A stretch of DNA of 64,000 bases from Rhizobium grahamii CCGE 502 (GTDB taxonomy: Bacteria > Pseudomonadota > Alphaproteobacteria > Rhizobiales > Rhizobiaceae). Below, piece after piece: positions 33,945 to 43,899 of the stretch. The first letter of the stretch is position 1. The number at the start of each line of letters is the position of its first letter. The stretch lies in assembly GCF_000298315.2 (NCBI RefSeq), contig NZ_AEYE02000022.1, forward strand, positions 62,001 through 126,000, in the 5' to 3' direction. The notes beneath the pieces are model-generated. The model did no database searches and had not been told where the DNA came from. It saw only the letters and a list, made by a program, of their open reading frames with translations. Position numbers and translations under genes: made by a program.

Positions 33945-34820
33945 CTAGCGAGCGCCTCCGCAGAGCCGCTCGAGCGTTTTGATCAGCGCGGAATGGTCAC
34001 GATCGCCGTCTCCCGAGGCCACCGCGGCATTCATGAGCTGCTGGGTCGCCGCAGTGTTGGGCAGAGCGATATCCAGCGCACGTGCAGCGTCCACCGCCAG
34101 CGTCATGTCCTTTCGGTGCAGCCGCATCCGAAAGCCCGGATCGAACGTCTCCTTCACCATGCGCTCGCCGAGAACTTCAAGGATCCGGGACGCCGCGAAG
34201 CCGCCCATCAGGGCTTGGCGCACCTTCGCGGGATCGGCGCCTGCCCGTTTCGAAAACAGAAGGGCTTCCGACACGGCCTCAATTGTCAGTCCGACAATGA
34301 TCTGATTGGCAACCTTTGTGGTTTGCCCGTCACCGACGCCACCAACGAGGGTGATGTTCTTGCCCATCTTCTCAAAAAGCGGCTTTGCCCGTTCGAAGGC
34401 GCGTTCCATGCCGCCGACCATGATCGTCAACGAGGCTGCCCTGGCGCCAACTTCGCCTCCGGAGACCGGCGCGTCCAGATAGTCACAGTCAAGCGCCTCA
34501 ATGCGCGCTGCAAAATGCTTCGTAGCAACCGGCGAAATCGAACTCATGTCGATGACCAGCTTACCCGCGGATAGACCCGAGGCGACGCCATTCTCTCCAA
34601 AAAGGACGGCGTCGACATCCGGCGTGTCCGGCAACATCAGGATGATGATGTCCGAGGTCTCCGCCACGACCTTTGCGCTGTCTATGGCTTTGCCGCCCTT
34701 GGTGACGAGATATCCCGAGACATCCTTCACACGGCTCAGGTTCAGCTGATGGCCTGCGTCAATCAGATGTTCCGCCATCGGGCGCCCCATGACGCCCAAT
34801 CCGATAAAACCAATGTTCAT
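33945..34820 (-). CDS. 3-hydroxyisobutyrate dehydrogenase family (tartronate semialdehyde reductase-like)
   Basis: The 291-residue protein starts MNIGFIGLGVMGRPMAEHLI, the Rossmann GxGxxG motif of this family. The substrate-binding DAPVSGGEVGARAASLTIMV follows, and the catalytic Lys is in GDGQTTKVANQIIVG. C-terminal helices run to residue 291. Members reduce tartronate semialdehyde to glycerate (GarR/GlxR) or oxidise 3-hydroxyisobutyrate. It starts one base after the stop of the hydroxypyruvate isomerase gene. As that enzyme makes tartronate semialdehyde, the GlxR-type reaction is likely. No glyoxylate carboligase gene is nearby. Confidence 0.88.
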   Translation of the reverse strand: MNIGFIGLGVMGRPMAEHLIDAGHQLNLSRVKDVSGYLVTKGGKAIDSAKVVAETSDIIILMLPDTPDVDAVLFGENGVASGLSAGKLVIDMSSISPVATKHFAARIEALDCDYLDAPVSGGEVGARAASLTIMVGGMERAFERAKPLFEKMGKNITLVGGVGDGQTTKVANQIIVGLTIEAVSEALLFSKRAGADPAKVRQALMGGFAASRILEVLGERMVKETFDPGFRMRLHRKDMTLAVDAARALDIALPNTAATQQLMNAAVASGDGDRDHSALIKTLERLCGGAR

Positions 34821-34821
34821 G

Positions 34822-35607
34822 TCACGCTCGCTTCCGATAGGGGTTCATCCAGCCAAGGCCTTCGCTGGTGCCGGATTTCGGTTTGTATTCGCAGCCGACC
34901 CAACCGTCGTAGCCAAGCCGGTCAAGCTCGGCGAAGATGAAGGGATAGTTGATCTCGCCAGTGCCAGGCTCGTTTCGTCCTGGATTGTCTGCGATCTGGA
35001 CATGGGCGATCCGGTCCTTCAGTCGGGCGAAGGTCGGGATCAGGTCACCCTGCATGATCTGCATGTGGTAGAAGTCGTACTGGATGTAGAGATTGTCTGA
35101 CCCGACCCTGTCGAGGATTCTTTCGGCGTGGTCCGTCCTCGACAGGAAGAAGCCAGGGATGTCGCGCAGATTGATCGGCTCGATCAGTAGCCGGATCCCG
35201 GCATCTGCACATCGAACGGAGGCGTATTTGAGATTTCCGACAAGAACCTCCTCCAGGATATCGAAGTCGGCGCCAGCAGGGACGAGGCCCGAAATGACAT
35301 TGAGCTGACGGCAGGAGAGCGCCGTCGCATAGTCGATCGCCTGGGCGACACCTGCCCGAAATTCCTCGACGCGATCTGGCAAGCATGCAATCCCACGTTC
35401 CCCGCCCGCCCAATCGCCGGAAGGCGTATTGAAGAGCGCCTGTTTCAGTCCGCTGGACGTCAGCGCCTCCGCTATCTTCTCCTTGGGTTCGGCATAGGGG
35501 CCGAGATATTCGAGTGCTCCGAAACCGTCCTTTGCCGCGGCCACGAACCGATCGAGGAATGGCAAGTCCTGGTATAGAAATGAAAGATTGGCAGAGAATT
35601 TTGGCAC
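34822..35607 (-). CDS. hyi: Hydroxypyruvate isomerase
   Basis: Hyi interconverts hydroxypyruvate and tartronate semialdehyde. The 261-residue TIM-barrel protein starts MPKFSANLSFLYQDLPFLDR, the family's typical opening, followed by FGALEYLGPYAEPKEKIAEA, FNTPSGDWAGGERGIACLPD, the catalytic Glu in RLLIEPINLRDIPGFFL, and QYDFYHMQIMQGDLI with GCEYKPKSG near the end. It ends one base before the dehydrogenase gene, and together they could move a hydroxypyruvate-level intermediate to glycerate. Both lie within the carbohydrate operon, 12 bases after the ATPase gene. Confidence 0.9.
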   Translation of the reverse strand: MPKFSANLSFLYQDLPFLDRFVAAAKDGFGALEYLGPYAEPKEKIAEALTSSGLKQALFNTPSGDWAGGERGIACLPDRVEEFRAGVAQAIDYATALSCRQLNVISGLVPAGADFDILEEVLVGNLKYASVRCADAGIRLLIEPINLRDIPGFFLSRTDHAERILDRVGSDNLYIQYDFYHMQIMQGDLIPTFARLKDRIAHVQIADNPGRNEPGTGEINYPFIFAELDRLGYDGWVGCEYKPKSGTSEGLGWMNPYRKRA

Positions 35608-35619
35608 GTGGTTTCCTTC

Positions 35620-37329
35620 CTATGCATTGGCCGGCGCAACGAAACGCTGACGGTGCATGAGACGCTTGTCACGCGGATCGGGGTTGGGAACGGCTGAGAT
35701 CAGGCTCCGGGTGTAGGCCTCGCGCGGTGCCGTGCAGATCTGGGTGGCTTCGCCGAGCTCGACGATCTTGCCACGATGCATGACCGCAACCCGGTCGCAG
35801 AAATAGCGGACCACCGAGATGTCGTGCGAGATGAAAAGGAAGCTCAGGCCAAGACGTTGGCGGATGTCGAGCAGGAGATCGAGTATCTGGCTGCGGATCG
35901 ACACGTCGAGTGCTGCGGTCGCCTCGTCGGCAATGATGATCTGCGGATCAAGCGCCAGCGCCCGGGCGATGCAGATCCTCTGACGCTGTCCGCCCGAAAA
36001 CGCATGCGGATAGCGTTCCATCGCCAGGGGATCGAGGCCGACGAGGCGCATCAGTTCGGCAACGCGCTCTTCCAGCGCCTTGCCCTTTGCCAGGCCATTG
36101 ACGACGAGCGGATCGCCGATCACCTCTTTTACGGTCATGCGCGGATTGAGGGATGCAAACGGGTCCTGGAAGACCAGTCGTACTTCGCGATGGAAGGTGC
36201 GAAGATCCTTTTTTCCGAGTGTCGTGACATCCATTTCCTGGCCGTCTTTTCCACGGAAGATCACCGAACCCGTCGTTGGCTCCACCGTCCTCAGGATCAG
36301 CCGTCCGAGCGTCGTCTTGCCAGAGCCACTTTCGCCGACGATCCCTAAGTTTTCCCCGGGGTAGAGGTCGAAGCTCGCGTCGTCGACGGCCTTCAGTGTA
36401 TTCGTCGTTCCATGCCAGCCGAAGACCTTGCTCAGATTGCGCACGGAAAGCACCGGCGCGGGCGACGCCTTGGAGGCGGCCGCAGCTGGCACGACCAATT
36501 CGGCGTGATGCGTGAGCTTGACCGTCGAAGCAAGAAGCTGGCGCGTATAGGAATGCTGCGGATCATGAAAGATCGCATCGACCGTGCCCGCCTCTACAAT
36601 CCGGCCGAAGCGCATGACGGCGACCTCGTCGGCAACTTCGGCCACAACGCCCATGTCGTGCGTGATAAGAAGCATTGCCATTCCACGTTCGACCTGAAGG
36701 CGCTTGATGAGGTCGAGAATCTCCGCCTGGGTGGTCACGTCAAGCGCAGTCGTCGGCTCATCCGCAATCAGGATGTCCGGGTTTGCCGCCAGCGCCATTG
36801 CTATCATCGCACGCTGTCGCATGCCCCCGGAGAATTCGAAGGTGTAGCGATCGCCCATGGTCTCCGGATTGGGAATTTCCACCTGGCGCAAAAGATCGAT
36901 CATGCGCACTCGCGCCGCCTTCCTGTCGAGACCGCTGTGCAGTTTGATCGCCTCCACAATCTGCGAGCCGATGGTGTGCACTGGCGACAGGGAACTCATC
37001 GGCTCCTGGAAGATCAGGCCGATACGCTTGCCACGAATGGCCCGCATTGCCCGGCTGGTCGGCGTAAGCGAGGCAATATCCGTCTCGCCACCTGCCTCCT
37101 TGAGGACGATGCGACCCGCGACTACGCGGCCGGGCCGGTCGACAATCTGGAGGAGCGACCGGGCCGTCACGCTCTTGCCCGAACCGCTTTCTCCGACAAG
37201 GCACAGTGTTTTGCCGCGACGCAGCTGAAAGCTGACCTTTTCGACGGCATGCAGGATGTGGGTGCGAAGACTGAAATCGATCGACAGGTTTTCGACGGTG
37301 AGGACGACGTCATCGGTTGGGTCGGACAT
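35620..37329 (-). CDS. Peptide/oligosaccharide ABC transporter, fused dual ATPase (DppD-DppF type)
   Basis: From ATG 37329 ([16 protein letters not shown]), 569 residues contain two complete ABC domains. The first has Walker [15 protein letters not shown], signature [15 protein letters not shown] and Walker [15 protein letters not shown]. The second has [30 protein letters not shown] and [14 protein letters not shown], followed by [13 protein letters not shown]. Such fusions are common in rhizobial family-5 transporters. It powers the permeases encoded next to it. Confidence 0.94.
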   Translation of the reverse strand: MSDPTDDVVLTVENLSIDFSLRTHILHAVEKVSFQLRRGKTLCLVGESGSGKSVTARSLLQIVDRPGRVVAGRIVLKEAGGETDIASLTPTSRAMRAIRGKRIGLIFQEPMSSLSPVHTIGSQIVEAIKLHSGLDRKAARVRMIDLLRQVEIPNPETMGDRYTFEFSGGMRQRAMIAMALAANPDILIADEPTTALDVTTQAEILDLIKRLQVERGMAMLLITHDMGVVAEVADEVAVMRFGRIVEAGTVDAIFHDPQHSYTRQLLASTVKLTHHAELVVPAAAASKASPAPVLSVRNLSKVFGWHGTTNTLKAVDDASFDLYPGENLGIVGESGSGKTTLGRLILRTVEPTTGSVIFRGKDGQEMDVTTLGKKDLRTFHREVRLVFQDPFASLNPRMTVKEVIGDPLVVNGLAKGKALEERVAELMRLVGLDPLAMERYPHAFSGGQRQRICIARALALDPQIIIADEATAALDVSIRSQILDLLLDIRQRLGLSFLFISHDISVVRYFCDRVAVMHRGKIVELGEATQICTAPREAYTRSLISAVPNPDPRDKRLMHRQRFVAPANA

Positions 37330-37339
37330 GGTTTCCTCC

Positions 37340-38530
37340 TCAATTGTCGTAGGGATCGGCGGCATCGCGCAGGCCATCGCCGAAGAAGTTGAACGAAAGA
37401 ACGGCCACCACCACCGCCATCGAAGGCCAGATCAACAGCCAGGGAGCGGTCGCAACCGTGCGGATGTTCTGTGCATCCTGGAGCAGGACACCCCAACTGA
37501 CGACCGGCGCCTTCAGGCCGATGCCGAGAAATGAGAGGGACGTCTCGGCAACGATCATCGTTGGCACTGCAAGCGTGACGACAGCAAGGATGTGGCTCGT
37601 CAGCGACGGAAGGATATGCCGGAAGATCAACCGCATTTCGCTGGAGCCGTCGAGCTTGGCCGCCGTGACGAAGTCCTCGCTTCGAAGCGCCAGAAAGCGA
37701 CCACGCACCTCGCGGGCAAGGGATGTCCAGCCGAGCAGGGAGACGATGACTGTGATGACGAAGTAGACGCTGACGGGGGACCATGTCAGGGGGATTGCAG
37801 CAGCAAGTCCGAGCCATAAAGGGATGGTTGGCATCGCGCTGATGACCTCGATCACCCGCTGGATCGCCGTGTCTACCCAGCCGCCGTAAAAGCCGGATAT
37901 CGAACCGATGACCACCCCGAGGATGAGGGACATTGCGACGCCGACGAGACCAATCGACATTGAGATACGCGTGCCGTAGACGAGCCGGGTGAAAACATCC
38001 CGGCCGAGCCGGTCCGCTCCCAGCAGATACATCGGATCGTTCGGATTGATCGGTCCGATGAAATGGGTCGTGGAAGGAATGAGGTTCCAGAGCTTATAGG
38101 CAGGGCCTTTCACAAAGAAACCGATCGGGACGACTTTTGCATCATCTGTCACAAAGGTGCGACGCAGCGCGACCTTGTCGATCTCGACCTTGTAGCCCTT
38201 TACGTGGAGTTTGAAATCAGAGGTGCCGTCGGGATTGGTAACGAAGAACCTGATCGCCTGCGGTGGAGCATAGGTGTACTGGGGCTTTGCGGTCGTCGGC
38301 AGGGCCGGTGCCAGAAACTCTGCAAAGACGGCCACCAGATAGAGGAGCGCAATGATCGCACCCGCGACCATGGCAACCTTCTGACGAACCAGTTTGCCGA
38401 AGACGAGCCGCCATGGACCGACAGCCGCGGTCGACACGGTGCGCCCCTGTTTGAGCGGGCTGATCGAGGGGCCATCCAGTGCTGCCTGCGAGTGAACGTC
38501 GTTCACGGACATGTTGTTGTTCGCTGTCAT
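37340..38530 (-). CDS. Peptide/oligosaccharide ABC transporter permease, DppC type
   Basis: The 396-residue protein starts at ATG 38530. It is about 100 residues longer than ordinary DppC because a periplasmic insert (about residues 75-180, containing FKLHVKGYKVEIDKVALRRT) follows the first helix. The core contains LGADRLGRDVFTRLVYGTRI, the helix-turn motif VTAAKLDGSSEMRLIFRHIL that contacts the ATPase, and the final helix WPSMAVVVAVLSFNFFGDGL. The insert occurs in a subgroup of rhizobial transporters and may contact the large binding protein. Confidence 0.9.
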   Translation of the reverse strand: MTANNNMSVNDVHSQAALDGPSISPLKQGRTVSTAAVGPWRLVFGKLVRQKVAMVAGAIIALLYLVAVFAEFLAPALPTTAKPQYTYAPPQAIRFFVTNPDGTSDFKLHVKGYKVEIDKVALRRTFVTDDAKVVPIGFFVKGPAYKLWNLIPSTTHFIGPINPNDPMYLLGADRLGRDVFTRLVYGTRISMSIGLVGVAMSLILGVVIGSISGFYGGWVDTAIQRVIEVISAMPTIPLWLGLAAAIPLTWSPVSVYFVITVIVSLLGWTSLAREVRGRFLALRSEDFVTAAKLDGSSEMRLIFRHILPSLTSHILAVVTLAVPTMIVAETSLSFLGIGLKAPVVSWGVLLQDAQNIRTVATAPWLLIWPSMAVVVAVLSFNFFGDGLRDAADPYDN

Positions 38531-38540
38531 GGCATCCTCC

Positions 38541-39527
38541 TCAGTTGAACCGGATGCGTGGGTCGAGGAGAGCAAGCAGCAGGTCAGAAAGCAGGACGCC
38601 CACCAAAGTCAGCGCAGACAGGAGCAATATGAAGCTGCCTGCCAGATACATGTCCTGCGAGACAAGGGCCCGAAACAGGAGCGGGCCCGCAGTCGGCAAG
38701 TTGAGCACGATCGCAATGATCGTGACGCCGGAGACAAGATGCGGCAGGATCCATCCGATTGCCGAGACGAACGGGTTCAACGCGATGCGCACTGGATACT
38801 TCAGAATGACCTTGTATTCGGGCAGTCCCTTGGCACGCGCCGTCACGACGTAGGGCTTGTGCAACTCGTCGGTCAGGTTTGCACGCAGGATACGGATCAG
38901 GGCTGCAGTACCGGAGGCGCCGATGATGATAATCGGAATCCACAGGTGGTGCAGGAAATCGATGGCCTTTGCGAAAGACCACGGAGCCTCGGCAAATTCA
39001 GGGGAGTTCAGGCCGCCGACACTCTGGCCGAGAAAACGGTAAGCGACGTACATCAACGCCAGTGCAAGGATGAAGTTGGGGATCGCCAGCCCAATGAAGC
39101 CGAGAAACGTGAAGACATGATCGCCGACAGAATGACGGCGGACAGCCGAATATATTCCGATTGGCAAGGCAACGATCCAGACAAACACGAGGCTCAGCAG
39201 CGAAATCACCAGGGTTGACCCCATGCGCGCCCAAATCAGTCCGGAAACGGGCTGGTTCCATTCGAAGGACCATCCGAAGTCGCCGCGGCTCACGATACCC
39301 CACATCCACTTGAGGTACTGGATGTAGAATGGGTCATCGAAACCGTAGATTTCCTTCAACCTGGCGATCTGGGCCGGATCGACGGCCTGGCCGCTCTCGC
39401 TCATGGTGGCGATCATCGAGGTCAGGTAGTCGCCGGGCGGTAGCTGGATGATCATGAAGGAGATCAGCGACATGCCGATCAAGGTCGGGATCATGTAAAG
39501 GATACGCTTCAGGATGTAGGCAAGCAT
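38541..39527 (-). CDS. Peptide/oligosaccharide ABC transporter permease, DppB type
   Basis: From ATG 39527, which has GGAGGAG upstream, the protein has 328 residues. It starts MLAYILKRILYMIPTLIGMS, the usual DppB first helix, then FGWSFEWNQPVSGLIWARMG, and the ATPase-contact loop VVTARAKGLPEYKVILKYPV. It ends with LLLALLDPRIRF, typical for DppB. It is followed by the DppC gene ten bases later. Confidence 0.93.
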   Translation of the reverse strand: MLAYILKRILYMIPTLIGMSLISFMIIQLPPGDYLTSMIATMSESGQAVDPAQIARLKEIYGFDDPFYIQYLKWMWGIVSRGDFGWSFEWNQPVSGLIWARMGSTLVISLLSLVFVWIVALPIGIYSAVRRHSVGDHVFTFLGFIGLAIPNFILALALMYVAYRFLGQSVGGLNSPEFAEAPWSFAKAIDFLHHLWIPIIIIGASGTAALIRILRANLTDELHKPYVVTARAKGLPEYKVILKYPVRIALNPFVSAIGWILPHLVSGVTIIAIVLNLPTAGPLLFRALVSQDMYLAGSFILLLSALTLVGVLLSDLLLALLDPRIRFN

Positions 39528-39632
39528 GAGATGGTGTCTCCTCCCTCGAGACAGGCGTCCCGCGGGCGCCTGTTGCCAGGTCATGTCTCCGCCCCGGCTT
39601 CCTCCAAGCCGCGGTGGAGACTGTTATTGCCA

Positions 39633-41765
39633 CTATTTCCAGGTGACGTGCAGCACCTCTAGCCGGTCGATAGAATCAACCGCGATTTCTGCACGACCAT
39701 CCTTGACGTTGAAGGATGCAGCTCGATCAGAAAGGACCAGCCACGCTTTCGATACGGACTTTCCGTCAGGAATCTCCAACGAAACCGTCTGTGCCGGAAG
39801 CGGATAATTCTCGCGAACCGGCCCCTTCATCATCATCGGATTTGTCAGATTAAGCATCGACAGCGCCACGCCTTCAGCGTTTTCTCTGAGCGCGAGATCG
39901 AGGATACCTGGACCTTCCACCGTGATGCGCGGGGCCTTGCCGAGCGCCCAGCGAACGGCATTTGCGATCAGCCGGCCGTGATCAGCAGCCATGACCTCCC
40001 AGAAGATTTCGCCAATATTCCATGGGACGTAAACCGCGCGGCCTCCCTTGCCGGTCTCACGTGCGACGACGCCGGCACCTTTCGGTTCCTGCCTGGGATA
40101 AACCTCCTCCATCGGAAGGTCCGGGAAATCAGGCACATAGAGGAAGGGGGTAACGGCATCACCTTTGACATCGACATCGATCAGACGCGTTCCGCCCATG
40201 ATCCGTTCGGCGCCATCGTAGCCTTCGTTAAGCGGGTGGCTCCCAGAAAGTGCGATGTAGGTGTTCTTGACGATACCGCGTGGACCGGAAACCAATGTCG
40301 CGCCGAACACGTCCGACAGTCCGAAATTCTTTCGCAGCTTTCCATTCTCGTCCCTGAGCGAGGTTTCAAAGGTGCCAACGATGCTCCCACCGCGATCGAC
40401 GTATTGCCTGATAGCCTCGACCTGCGCATCGGACAGGCATGCGGCGTTGGCGAGCACAATCACCTTGAAGCGATCAAGGTTCTCCCTGGTCAGGACCTGG
40501 TCGGACAAAAGTTCAAACGGAAGGCGCGCCTCGACAAGCGCGTGGTAGAATCCGAGATCGTGCTTCTCGCCATTGTTCCGCTCTTCGGGCGCCCAGTGGC
40601 GAAGCGTCGTCGACGGGTCGATGACCGCGATCTCGGCGGTTGGTGCGGTTGCCTCCAAAACAGGCTCGACGGCAGCCTGGAGGTGGAACGAGTCGGCAAT
40701 CGGGTCCACCCAGCGCTTGTCAGGCACGACGCCGTTGAACTTGGTGAACCAGGCGTAGAGCCCGTGCGCGGTACCGTCGTTGACCCAGAGCTGCATTTCC
40801 TCCGGTGCTGTCACGGCATCCTTCCAGCGGTATTCTTCCTCCGGTCCGATCGAAGTGATGAGGACGACCGGACGATCGGGGAACGTTGCGCGGATCCGCT
40901 TGCCGTTGCGGCCGGCCGACCATCCAAGTTCAACGCCACGGCGTCCCTGGTGGTCGACGACGAGGAACGGGCAATGCTTCTTGATGACGTCGAGATCGAA
41001 TTCCATCAGTGATGATCCCGCCATGTTCGGAATGAAGCTCGCATGGGGCTTGATCGCCTTCACTGCATCGTCCCACTGGGCGATGATATCCGTCAGGACA
41101 CGTCTACGCCATTGCAGCCAGGCCTGCCAGGCCGGATCCCCAGCGTCGGCTTTGACGGGCAGGTCATGGCCAAACATGTTCTTGAAGCGGCGGGCACTGT
41201 CCTCGCTGTAATCGACGCCATGTCCCTGCCAGCGATTGGCGAAGATCGCGTCGATATCATATTTGCTGACAATCTCCTTGACGACTTCGGGCATGAAGAC
41301 AGTGTTGTATTCGCCGTAGGCATTGGTGACCCAGATACCCGGATAGGCCCAGTGCTCGCGTGGTGTTCCATCGGCGTTGACCATCACCCATTCCGGATGC
41401 GCCTTGGCCGCGTCAGCGTGGATTGCGTGCGGATCGACGCGGGCCATCACATGCATGTCGAGCTTGCGGGCAGCATCGACAAGGGCACCAAAAATGTCCC
41501 TGTCGCCGAGGTGCTGGGAGACATAGTGGTATGGAATATCGCTTGGATAAAAGGCAATGTATCCGCCGGCACTGAGGCACACCGCATTGGACTTGGTCCG
41601 CTTGAACACGTCGATCCAGAATGCCGGGTCGTAACGGACGGGATCGTCTTCAACGAAGGTCAACTGCGTCCAGCGCGTTGCGGTCTTGTACCACTCCGGC
41701 GTCCTCAGAGTGTCTGCGTTCTGTCGTCTTGCTTCAAGCATATCGGTAATCCGAATTGTTGACAA
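39633..41765 (-). CDS. GHL6-like putative glycoside hydrolase with beta-galactosidase trimerisation-like domain
   Basis: The 710-residue protein resembles the family of hypothetical glycoside hydrolases (GHL6) with an N-terminal TIM barrel. Supporting stretches are FWIDVFKRTKSNAVCLSAGG, MHVMARVDPHAIHADAAKAH, EYNTVFMPEVVKEIVSKYDI, DAIFANRWQGHG and NMAGSSLMEFDLDVIKKHC. About residues 370-640 look like the amidotransferase-like trimerisation domain of GH42 (LGFYHALVEARLPFELLSDQ, DAQVEAIRQYVDRGGSIVGT, EIFWEVMAADHGRLIANAVR). No signal peptide is seen, so it acts in the cytoplasm. The catalytic residues and substrate are not established. It lies between the binding protein and permease genes, so its substrate is probably what the transporter imports. 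Confidence 0.8.
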   Translation of the reverse strand: MSTIRITDMLEARRQNADTLRTPEWYKTATRWTQLTFVEDDPVRYDPAFWIDVFKRTKSNAVCLSAGGYIAFYPSDIPYHYVSQHLGDRDIFGALVDAARKLDMHVMARVDPHAIHADAAKAHPEWVMVNADGTPREHWAYPGIWVTNAYGEYNTVFMPEVVKEIVSKYDIDAIFANRWQGHGVDYSEDSARRFKNMFGHDLPVKADAGDPAWQAWLQWRRRVLTDIIAQWDDAVKAIKPHASFIPNMAGSSLMEFDLDVIKKHCPFLVVDHQGRRGVELGWSAGRNGKRIRATFPDRPVVLITSIGPEEEYRWKDAVTAPEEMQLWVNDGTAHGLYAWFTKFNGVVPDKRWVDPIADSFHLQAAVEPVLEATAPTAEIAVIDPSTTLRHWAPEERNNGEKHDLGFYHALVEARLPFELLSDQVLTRENLDRFKVIVLANAACLSDAQVEAIRQYVDRGGSIVGTFETSLRDENGKLRKNFGLSDVFGATLVSGPRGIVKNTYIALSGSHPLNEGYDGAERIMGGTRLIDVDVKGDAVTPFLYVPDFPDLPMEEVYPRQEPKGAGVVARETGKGGRAVYVPWNIGEIFWEVMAADHGRLIANAVRWALGKAPRITVEGPGILDLALRENAEGVALSMLNLTNPMMMKGPVRENYPLPAQTVSLEIPDGKSVSKAWLVLSDRAASFNVKDGRAEIAVDSIDRLEVLHVTWK

Positions 41766-41827
41766 AGAGGTAGCGCTCGGCGCCTGCCCCTTGCAGGCGC
41801 CTCGGCAAATCTGTCTGTGGTGGCCCC

Positions 41828-43753
41828 TCAGGCTTTGTAGAACTGTTCCGGCATCGTCGGTGCCGGGGTCGGCCAGCCAAACGAGCTCGGCATGATCTTC
41901 GTGATGTTCTTCATCTCGTTCTTAACGATCCCGTAGCTGTCCGGAGGTTGCGAGACCCCGAAGACGTAAAAGTTCTCGGCCGCGCCTTGAAGGAGCTGCT
42001 TCATGATTTCCTGCTGGCCAGCCTTGTCTGCCTTCGCCTTCAGCTGGTTGTAAAGTTCCAGCTGTTTCTTGGTCTCCTCGGGGGGCTCTTCCGCATTGGC
42101 ATTCGTCGGGTCGACATACCAGAGCGCCCATGCCGGCGCATAAAACGCGTTGCTGTCGGTCGGCGCATAGTAGCGCGGGTCGAGCATGGCGGCGACACCG
42201 CCGTTTGCACCGAACTGGTGCGCCGTCGCGTCGAAGCTGCGTCCCTGCCTGACCCGTGTTTCCCACAGGGATCTGTCCATCGTGCGCATTTGCGCGTCGA
42301 TACCAACGGCCTGGAACATGGGGATCACAAGCTGGAACAGATCGAGGAAGATCGCGCGCGCCTGGTCTATCTCGAAGATGACAGTGAGGCGGCGGCCCTT
42401 GTCGTCCAGCCGGAAGTTCTGATCATCCCGTTTCGGGATGATCTCGTCGAGCATGGCATTTGCCTTATCGACATCGTAGCCGGTGAACTGGGTGGCAAGC
42501 TGCTCGTTATACAGGGGGTCGCCTTGTTTGACGGAGGGCTGCGCCGGCGCGCCTTGCCCAACCAGGACCGCATCGATCAATGTCTGGCGATCGAGTGCGG
42601 TTGACATTGCCGCACGGAAATTCCTGTTGCGGAAGAGCGCCCGTTTGGTCTCGTCCTCGTGATTGAGATTGAAGATGAACGTCATCACGTTGGCCTCGGT
42701 CGAGGTCAGCGTGTAGAAGTCGTAGCCGCCCTGCTGGCGCGCATCATAAAGGACCGCCTTGTTGTTTGGCGTCGCAATGTAGAGGTCCATCATGTCGATC
42801 TCGCCCTGCATCGTCTTCAGTAGCAAGACCTGCGGGTCCGCAACCATCTGGTATACGATGCGGTCCATGTAAGGGAGCTGGTTTCCTTCCGTGTCGACCT
42901 TGAAGTAGTACGGATTGCGCTCTGCCACCGCCCGTTCCGTGTTCTCTCCGGGCGCTGTCTTGAATTTCCAGGCAAAGAGACAGGGTTTCGCCGACGAGTT
43001 CAGGAAGAAGGAATTGTCGTCCTGGAAACCGGCCATCGACTGGAACGCAGCGATCCAGCTCTGGAAGCCGCGCTGTCTGGCGACCTCGTCTGCCTTTGGA
43101 TTATAGTCGATGTGAAACTGCTCGAGATAATGCCTGGGGCAGCGGGTGGTGTGGTCGTTGTTCGACCAGGCCATTTGAAGAGGGAACAGGCCGTTTGACC
43201 TCGGGAATGTCACCTTGAACGTCTGCTCGTCGACAATATCGAGCTTTGCCGGCTTGCCGTCGGTTTTCCAGTGACCTTGCCCGGTAATGGCAACGCGCTT
43301 GTCGGTCAGCACTGTGTCGTACCAGAATTTGACGTCGGCCGTCGTATAGGGCTGGCCGTCCGACCACTTCATGCCCTTGCGAAGGCGGATAGTGTAAACT
43401 GTTGCATCCTCGTTGGCATCAAATGCCTCGGCAACGTTCAGAGTGATGCCAGACCAATCAGGAGTGTAGCGCACCAGAGGCTCATACGCCTGATAGCGGA
43501 AGAGGTGTGACAGGGAGCCGCCGCCGACCAGAGCGAGTTTCCAGTCGCCACCGTATTTGCCAACGCTCTCTACCGGCTTGATGACGAGCGGGTTCTCAGG
43601 CAACCGGTTTGTCACAGGCGGCAACGCGCCTTTCGCTGCCTGCTCCTTGAGGCTTGCGGCCTCGTTGTAGCCGCCGGCGAAGCTCGGCAGGACCGGAAGA
43701 ATGAAAACGGCCGAAGTCCCGGCCAGAAACGCACGGCGTTTCAGCTTAAGCAT
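41828..43753 (-). CDS. Peptide/oligosaccharide ABC transporter, family-5 binding protein
   Basis: The 641-residue protein is long for family 5. Its N-terminus KLKRRAFLAGTSAVFILPVL is a twin-arginine-like signal, cut near PSFA. The family-5 motif is AEAFDANEDATVYTIRLRKG then MKWSDGQPYTTADVKFWYDT. Family-5 proteins in rhizobia can bind oligosaccharides instead of peptides (AgpA of S. meliloti binds alpha-galactosides). With two glycoside hydrolases in the operon, a sugar ligand is more likely. It is the first gene of the minus-strand operon, divergent from the LacI gene. Confidence 0.9.
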   Translation of the reverse strand: MLKLKRRAFLAGTSAVFILPVLPSFAGGYNEAASLKEQAAKGALPPVTNRLPENPLVIKPVESVGKYGGDWKLALVGGGSLSHLFRYQAYEPLVRYTPDWSGITLNVAEAFDANEDATVYTIRLRKGMKWSDGQPYTTADVKFWYDTVLTDKRVAITGQGHWKTDGKPAKLDIVDEQTFKVTFPRSNGLFPLQMAWSNNDHTTRCPRHYLEQFHIDYNPKADEVARQRGFQSWIAAFQSMAGFQDDNSFFLNSSAKPCLFAWKFKTAPGENTERAVAERNPYYFKVDTEGNQLPYMDRIVYQMVADPQVLLLKTMQGEIDMMDLYIATPNNKAVLYDARQQGGYDFYTLTSTEANVMTFIFNLNHEDETKRALFRNRNFRAAMSTALDRQTLIDAVLVGQGAPAQPSVKQGDPLYNEQLATQFTGYDVDKANAMLDEIIPKRDDQNFRLDDKGRRLTVIFEIDQARAIFLDLFQLVIPMFQAVGIDAQMRTMDRSLWETRVRQGRSFDATAHQFGANGGVAAMLDPRYYAPTDSNAFYAPAWALWYVDPTNANAEEPPEETKKQLELYNQLKAKADKAGQQEIMKQLLQGAAENFYVFGVSQPPDSYGIVKNEMKNITKIMPSSFGWPTPAPTMPEQFYKA

Positions 43754-43899
43754 GGGTATCTCCTCCTAAAGATGTCCATAAGTTTTGTTGTTGTTTGGAC
43801 GATTGGGAGGTTTACATATGAGTTTTGTTAGGTAAAGCGTTATGTCAGATAATTTTCCGCCATGCCACTGCAGTGGCTGCCGCGAAAAAAGAGGCGGTT
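43754..43899. promoter_or_regulatory. Divergent control region of the carbohydrate operon, with possible LacI-type operator
   Basis: This 146-base region separates the binding-protein gene from its likely repressor. TAAAGCGTTA at 43833-43842 is a near-palindrome (one mismatched pair) with a central CG, as in LacI-family operators. A GTCCA/TGGAC inverted repeat (43774-43778 and 43796-43800) with a 17-base spacer lies nearer the operon. Which one is bound is unknown. Confidence 0.4.
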